Assembly: GCA_933228895.1 (NCBI GenBank)
Contig: OW121854.1
Location: 10,977,131 to 11,041,130 of the forward strand
Direction: 5' to 3'
DNA length: 64,000 bases
Source: Platycnemis pennipes
Taxonomy: Eukaryota; Arthropoda; Insecta; Odonata; Platycnemididae
Positions within the stretch are counted from its first letter, which is position 1. The number at the start of each line of letters is the position of its first letter. The position numbers and the translations under genes were made by a program. Shown piece after piece: positions 58,592-64,000 of the stretch. The notes beneath the pieces are model-generated. The model was not told the DNA's origin. It saw nothing but the letters and a program-made list of their open reading frames with translations, and made no database searches.

Positions 58592-58840
58592 GAAATGAAA
58601 ATCCAATTTGTACGTTCCACAAAAAGGTTTTATTGGTTTCAACCATGTTTTGTCTTGATAATGACATATATTGTCATTACCAAGACAATATATGTTTATT
58701 AATAAATTATTTCGACATTATATGTCATTATAAAGATCTTAATATTGTTATATTGTTGTATTGTTGTACATATATTGTTGAAACCATGGGTGAAACCAAT
58801 AAAACCTTTGTGTGGAACGTACAAAGTGCATTTTCATTTC
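58592..58840. repeat. inverted pair of Penelope-like termini
   Basis: The arms 58592-58647 and 58785-58840 are inverted, 56 bp each with about five mismatches (TACGTTCCACA, AAGGTTTTATTGGTTTCA). The centre carries further inverted TTGTCTTG/CAAGACAA words and GTTGAAACC. Confidence 0.6.
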
Positions 58841-59487
58841 CAATCGAGTGGTTCCACAAAGTAAAGCCTCAAACTTCGAACTGAATAACTATAATGTTCT
58901 CTAGTGCCCTTTAATGATGAGGGTGATATAACCTTTTGTTCTGCAAGCAAACTCACTGCGGGCTCAGCAAACTCAGACGGGGGCGTGTGTCATGCCATCA
59001 ATATTCGTGGACGGGCGAGTATTCTCCCGCTCGTTCGCTCGTCGTATGTCTTCTGCTGAGCGTCGTCTTTCATGACTATGAAAAACTTCTAATTCCAATT
59101 TGCTAGAAAAAGTAAACCCCATATGCACTGAGCGATGCACTATTTGAGGGGAATATTATTTTCCCCGTCCAGTGGCGGCGCCAGAAACGTAAATACTCGC
59201 GCGTCTCTCCCCCGCGTTGCGAGAATAAATGTCTAATATTAAACGCCTTCTTCCTTGGTCGAGGAGAGCGTTCTCCCAAGCAGCGCCGTCTCATACCCTG
59301 GGCTCACCCCACGATGCACCGCCCTCTCCACCGTCCACGTAATGCCCTGCTGCAGGGCGTTCCACATTTAGTTGACAGGATGGGCCTAGTGAAGAGCGTT
59401 GTTGCCAAACCTGAGCTAGGCGTTGTTCTGTTTACGTAGACGACCACTGCCAACAACGCGCCGAATTGTTGAACGAACGCGCACGAA
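58841..59487. other. no gene recognised; GC-rich part
   Basis: About 59150-59450 is GC-rich with short ORFs of no known type. Confidence 0.35.
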
Positions 59488-60653
59488 TAATATTGATTGC
59501 CAAACTGACAGATTCAAAATGTCCTATTTTCCTCGTACAATTAGGGGTATAAATAACGGTAAATATATCCAATACGAGTGTAGCAATGGATAACATTGAT
59601 AGCTGCGTGTTAACTTGGAGTTAACCCAACTAACAACACGTTTTTGCATGTTTCCTTAGTTATTTTTATCTTTTTTAAATAGTGAAGTTTAGAAAAGTAT
59701 ATAAATTCTAATTCTTTTTTATGCATGAATGTAGTGTTCGCTTGACACATTATTTCACCTATTAAAATACGTGAAATAATGGGTCAATCCAATTGTAAAC
59801 TGGGATTCGTCAAAAGAGTACTGGGTAAATGTGACGATCATGTACGAGAAATCAGCTACTTTTCCCTCGTTAGACCTCATTTGGAATATGCTGCCAGTGT
59901 ATGGGATCCCTACGAAATCGGTCTAAATAACGAACTTGAACGTGTGCAGCGAAGATGGGCAAGATTTGTCAAGGGCCGGTATGATAACCTTATTAGCGTA
60001 ACGAGTCGATTAAATGAATTAAATTGGGAATCATTGTCAGATCGCAGGTTGAAATTCAGACTTAATCTCTTAAACAAATTCCAAGACCATATTTTCAGTG
60101 ATCATGTTAAAAATATTTTGAGGACCCTAACTTACTATGGTAGACTGGACCATAATCACAAAATTATAGAAATTGATTGCCGAACTGACAGATTCAAAAT
60201 GTCCTTTTTTCCTCGTACTATTAGGGATATGAATAACGGTAAATATATCCAGTACGAGTGTAGCAATGGATAACATTGGTAGCGGCATGCTGGTATAAGG
60301 ATTTGAAGCTAACCCCACTAACAGCATGTTTTTGCATGCTTGCTATGCTATTATTATATTTTTTAAAACAGTGAAGTCTAGACTAGTGTATTAATACTAA
60401 TCCTTTTTTATGCATGACATGTAGTGTATATTTGGTGAGATTTCACCCCCTGCCACACACCTTATGGTGGCTTGCAGGGTATTATGTAGATGTAGATGTA
60501 GTGCATGTTTGGTGAGAATTCACCCCCTGCCACACACCTTTATGGTGGCTTGCAGGGTATTATGTAGATGTAGATGTAGTGCATGTTTGGTGAGAATTCA
60601 CCCCCTGCCACACACCTTTATGGTGGCTTGCAGGGTATTATGTAGATGTAGAT
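59488..60653 (+). mobile_element. two CR1/L2 LINE copies (subfamily A) ending in a tandem 3' trimer
   Basis: A tail-less copy of the last codons and UTR (59488-59735) meets a second copy whose frame 59779-60273 is open for 164 codons. That frame reads GFVKRVLGKCDDHVREISYF, RPHLEYAASVWDPYEIGLNN and CRTDRFKMSFFPRTIRDMNN with its natural stop. The 3' end is repeated three times. Confidence 0.82.
60421..60653 (+). repeat. tandem trimer of the LINE 3' end
   Basis: Units start at 60421, 60498 and 60576 (77, 78 and 78 bp). Each contains GTAGTGCATGTTTGGTGAGA-like sequence, the hairpin and a GTAGATGTAGAT tail. Units join through the shared GTAG of tail and unit start. Confidence 0.85.
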
Positions 60654-60985
60654 GAATTAAATTTGGTTAGCATGAGGCGGTTGACGATATATGCCAACGA
60701 GTGGGTTCATGAAATATGAATAACATGTAGCCGAATCTAGGATCAAATCAACTGTATTTTTCTTAAAAGTATGGAAATTTGTCGAAAAAAGCATTCTCAG
60801 AGAAATATGATATAAATATTTTGATAACAAATATTTTGAGGAGACTTGAGTTCAGCATCTCTATTTATTTCTTTAAACTTTCGGGGATAGATATCATATT
60901 CGTCGTGTAAAGTGGAGAGTAAGTACAATCAAGTGAATGATAGTAACGGCAGCATGTTCTGTTGCAAAGTCGACAAATGTTACAG
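60654..60985. other. no gene recognised
   Basis: AT-rich sequence preceding hAT-2. Confidence 0.4.
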
Positions 60986-60993
60986 AAACAGCT

Positions 60994-61755
60994 TGGTGAT
61001 GGAAAAATCGATTTCGATTAAAATCGAAAATCGAGTTTTAATAGTCAAAGATCGAGGAAATCGAGATCGAGCCATGATCTTCGAGTTTCGATCCAAACTC
61101 GATTTTTCAACTTCGATCGCGACCATCTCAGCAGCGCGTAGTAGTCAGTAGAGGTCCTCGATGAACTGCCACTGAGGTCACTTCTTGTTAGAAGTAGATG
61201 CCAGTAGAAGTTAGGCAATACCTCAACAGGCCACCCGTCGATAGGAAAGTCAACCCCAATCCTCTTAAAGTCTGGGAGGAGATAAAGGGCGAATACCCCA
61301 ACACGTACCGCTTCGCGATCAGAGTGCTGAGTATGATAACGTCATCCGTCCCATGTGGAAGACTTTTCTCTAAGCCTGGTAAAATAGGAAAGGCACGCCC
61401 TAGATCATCAAGAAAGCATCTCAATCAGTTGATCTTCCTCAAAAATTTTAGTGAAGCCGAATGGTTCCAAGCGGTGATACATATTCAAGTGAATTGTAAA
61501 TTTTTAACGACTAATAATTCAAGAATGTTTTCTAAGTACATTTTTAGGGATTGTTTTATATTATTCAAATATGTATTATGAGCGTTTTTCAAATGAATAA
61601 TAAACATGTTATTGTACCAAGCGCATTTTTTTCGAAAATGAACCGTAGATTTTTTCGATGAATCGATCTTTTGGTTCAAATTCCGATTTTTACTGAAAAG
61701 TCGAGCTTTTCATCTCGATTTAAAATCGATTTCGGCCGACATTTTTCCATCACTA
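60994..61755 (+). mobile_element. hAT element (hAT-2), short
   Basis: The ends are TGGTGATGGAAAAAT (60994-61008) and the reverse complement of TAGTGATGGAAAAAT (61741-61755), with a perfect AAACAGCT duplication at 60986-60993 and 61756-61763. ATCGA/TCGAT words fill both ends (61008-61120 and 61660-61735). It is 762 bp, retaining only a transposase C-terminus, so it is an internally deleted copy. Confidence 0.9.
61198..61581 (+). pseudogene. hAT transposase C-terminal domain, truncated
   Basis: The frame is open for 127 codons: EVRQYLNRPPVDRKVNPNPL, KVWEEIKGEYPNTYRFAIRV, VPCGRLFSKPGKIGKARP, then LNQLIFLKNF. This is the hAT C-terminal dimerisation region (W.E....YP, then SERLFSKAG; here S-E is replaced by C-G and A by P). 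The BED finger and DDE core are absent. The substituted core motif and the deletion mean it could not act as a transposase. Confidence 0.78.
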
Positions 61756-61763
61756 AAACAGCT

Positions 61764-62335
61764 GCTCAATGGCTGATATAAGCATCAACATAATGCTCAC
61801 CATTCAATCACCAAAGACAACATATTTTTTGTCCTTGAGTGATCATAGAGCAGTATCTTTTCCGATGCAATGCTGGGAAATAATCGATATTGCTTTTTAA
61901 AATGGGCAACGGAAAATCGTGAGGCGGAAGACAACAGTAAGTACTTTAGGGTGTCTAATGACAGGTTATAAATTTGTCTTGATATAGAGGATTTGGCTGT
62001 GGTTAGAGGGGCCAGATCTAAATATTCAAAAGAAGAACAGTTGAAGAGGAAAAGCAGGGGATTTTGAAAAAAAAGCCTGGAAACCCATTTCACTTGCTAA
62101 GAACAATGGAAACAATACACAACTAAAGTAATACATTGTTATTAATTTTTTTAAAATTTATTCATGCTTTACATACACATGCGAAGTGAAAAAATCCTTC
62201 AGTAGCTTGAGAAATTGCAGTAAATGGGTGGTGGGATAAATGGTAAATTTCCAATACTTTATACAAATATTACTGTCCTTTACAAGTGTAATCATATTGT
62301 ACCCACTGTTACAATACCCTTTACTGCTTCCAGGG
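61764..62335. other. no gene recognised
   Basis: Two minus-strand ORFs (61797-62093 and 62158-62523) have no recognisable domain. Confidence 0.4.
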
Positions 62336-62860
62336 ATAATGGGGTCGTTTATCATATTTTTTATTGCCGAATATGATAGTTTGTAAAATAATAAGACCCG
62401 TATTTTTCCGTTTTTTGATCCGTCAATTATTTCTCGAGTTATAAGCGGCGAAAAACTGATGTTTTTAACCCTTTCGGAAAAGTGGGCGTGGTGCAACCTC
62501 TGACGTATATCGAGTTCGTCCAATCACAAATGAGCCCGCGAAGCTACTTCTCCTCATCGCAATGGGGGGTACACAGCTGACTCTGCCAATGGAAGCTGTT
62601 GCGACAAGATCTGTGCGAGCAGACCTTCCGAGAACCCCCCTCCACTCCCTTCCCTTCCCATAAGAGCAGTCAAGGACGGGAGTAAGATGATGTCAGTGTT
62701 ATCACAGCAGCTTTTTCGGTGGGCGAAATCTTTTGCGTATTTTAATTTTTGATTTACGAGTGAATGGTTGTGGTTAGAAGATTAATTTTTTCACTAAAAT
62801 TCGTTTTTCGTTTCCATCTAATCGATTACGTGTACAAAATAGCGATTTCGGTTCCGAGTG
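62336..62860 (+). repeat. dispersed repeat, copy 2
   Basis: It is collinear with 50490-50965 but has about 48 bp extra near 62582-62630 (CTGCCAATGGAAGCTGTTGC...). Confidence 0.7.
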
Positions 62861-63365
62861 AACGCCTTTGCTCCTTTTTGCTCCTTTCATCTGACCAGGG
62901 GGTGTTGATTAGTGAAAATGTCCTTTCAGCGTTTGGAATATATGCAATCATCGAAAAAAAAAAGGAACTGTCACATGTGCAGCCTGATAATTTTAATTTT
63001 TAAAAACAATAAAAACAAAAACTAGAGCCAGGAAGCGGAAATTCATCTAAGCGCCAGACTCTGTTTTGCGCTCGTCAAGGCAGTTAACCGCGGAAGCTAG
63101 ACCGAAACTCGTCTTTTTACAAACAACAAAATTCCCTTTAAAATACATTTATTTCATGTAAAGGTAGAAAAAAATTAATAATGTTCCCCTCGGATATTAT
63201 CTTAAATGCTGTATTTCAGCATTTGGCGCATAAATAGTGTTTTTGGAAGGGAGGAAGCCGGACAATTTGACTTTAGCAAAAAAAAGCCGGCCGGACGCTC
63301 GCATATTAATAAAAAAGCAGGCCATGTCCGGTGAAATCCGGACATCTGGTCACCCCATAGTAACG
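62861..63365. other. unrecognised; possible hAT-like end
   Basis: ATGTCCGGTGAAATCCGGAC and ATCTGGTCACCCCATAG (63326-63361) resemble the terminus of a DNA transposon. A partner end was not found. Nothing else was recognised. Confidence 0.35.
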
Positions 63366-63540
63366 CTAAAAGGATATATTACAGACCACCGGACGCAGAC
63401 GCCAATCCTATAATGAAACTAGAGTCAGAGATTCGTACATTACGTCCTCGGAACAATGATAGAGGAATAATAGTAGGCGGAGACTTCAATCTCTCTTCGA
63501 TAGATTGGAATACGAGTGGTTTTATAACAGGAGGTAATTT
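63366..63540 (+). mobile_element. CR1/L2-group LINE endonuclease fragment
   Basis: The plus strand reads YYRPPDADANPIMKLESEI and then RGIIVGGDFNLSSIDWNTSG. GGDFN..S..DW is a catalytic stretch of APE-type LINE endonucleases. Both flanks are unrelated. Confidence 0.72.
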
Positions 63541-64000
63541 AATTTATTTTATTTTATAGGGATTTGTATCATTTTATAGGGATCGAACCAGCTCTCGTAA
63601 AACTCCCCGTCTAATTCGTCGTAACCGTCCGCCGTGTTTTATCTAGCGTAAGGAAGGAGCGCATTGCACCTTCAATGCAACCATTTTTTTCCAGTCCTAC
63701 ATGAATTGCGGCAAAACGTCCTCCTCGGGAGTTGAGTGTGCATCAGTCAAGTGTTCCAACCTGCAAGTAAAGCCTGACGAGGAGTTTTAATCTCCCTGCA
63801 TCACGCCAAGACATTTTCACCGTGTAGCCAACACGGCCAACACTGATCCACTCAGTCTTGTCACTGCATACAACTGATCTTTTGTTCTTTCGGATATTTT
63901 TTTAAGCTCTCTTAAATAACGGTGACGCCAACGAATCATGTCGCATCTTTAGACAAGTGGACTCAGCCTATCTCTTCGTTCGTGCACTTTACCGATGTCG
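63541..64000. other. no gene recognised
   Basis: No domain or repeat was recognised up to the right edge. Confidence 0.4.

Noticed and set aside
60421..60653. CRISPR-like array
   Set aside because: Units are contiguous LINE 3' ends without unique spacers, in eukaryotic sequence.
60464..60655. Plus-strand ORF encoding a repeated peptide (VACRVLCRCRCSACLV)
   Set aside because: It is a by-product of the tandem LINE 3' ends; no coding signal beyond the repeat.

Overview
The window looks like animal nuclear DNA, most likely from an arthropod. It is AT-rich, almost free of long intact ORFs, and packed with decayed mobile elements of the kinds found together in arthropods: APE-type LINEs of the CR1/L2 group, RTE/BovB-like LINEs, a Penelope-like element, three hAT elements, a piggyBac element, TTAA-flanked MITEs and tRNA-derived SINEs. 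No bacterial operons, rRNA genes or CRISPR arrays were seen. The species cannot be fixed from the sequence.

The one convincing host gene is on the minus strand between about 34.8 and 21.5 kb. Four exons (34599-34770, 30653-30763, 29236-29391, 21503-21651) have GT/AG borders and matching phases. Joined, they encode the N-terminal part of a Na+-coupled high-affinity choline transporter-like protein (CHT1/SLC5A7 group). Later exons should lie between 21.5 kb and the left edge or beyond it; I found none. Its introns are filled with transposons. Two other possible host or transposon coding scraps are a Myb/SANT-like domain (57053-57268, minus) and a broken THAP finger (about 33571-33860, plus).

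Layout. 0-21 kb: stacked 5'-truncated CR1/L2 LINEs in both orientations, hAT-1 (3253-5792), an RTE insertion (6765-7670), a repeat-poor stretch (7.8-10.8 kb), and a second RTE (19.5-21.3 kb) with LINEs nested in it. 21.5-35 kb: the transporter exons, a SINE, an old near full-length LINE (24.3-28.4 kb) split by hAT-3 (25510-27447), and the THAP remnant. 35-45 kb: RTE, SINE and LINE fragments, a 44-bp-arm hairpin, TTAA MITEs, one of them split by a Penelope-like insertion (41924-42725). 45.2-48.1 kb: a DNA element with about 635-bp inverted termini around a decayed ORF. 48-51 kb: SINE, MITE and a dispersed repeat. 51263-54562: a structurally complete piggyBac with TTAA target sites and a broken, intron-containing transposase. 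54.7-64 kb: RTE, an I/Jockey-type LINE tail, inverted Penelope-like termini, CR1/L2 copies ending in a tandem trimer, hAT-2 (60994-61755), and a final endonuclease fragment.

The main value of the window is its insertion record. At least seven insertions can be dated relative to their hosts from target-site duplications read directly in the sequence. The dominant LINE has a 3' end built as a hairpin plus a (GTAGAT)n tail whose stem is kept while the loop varies between subfamilies.
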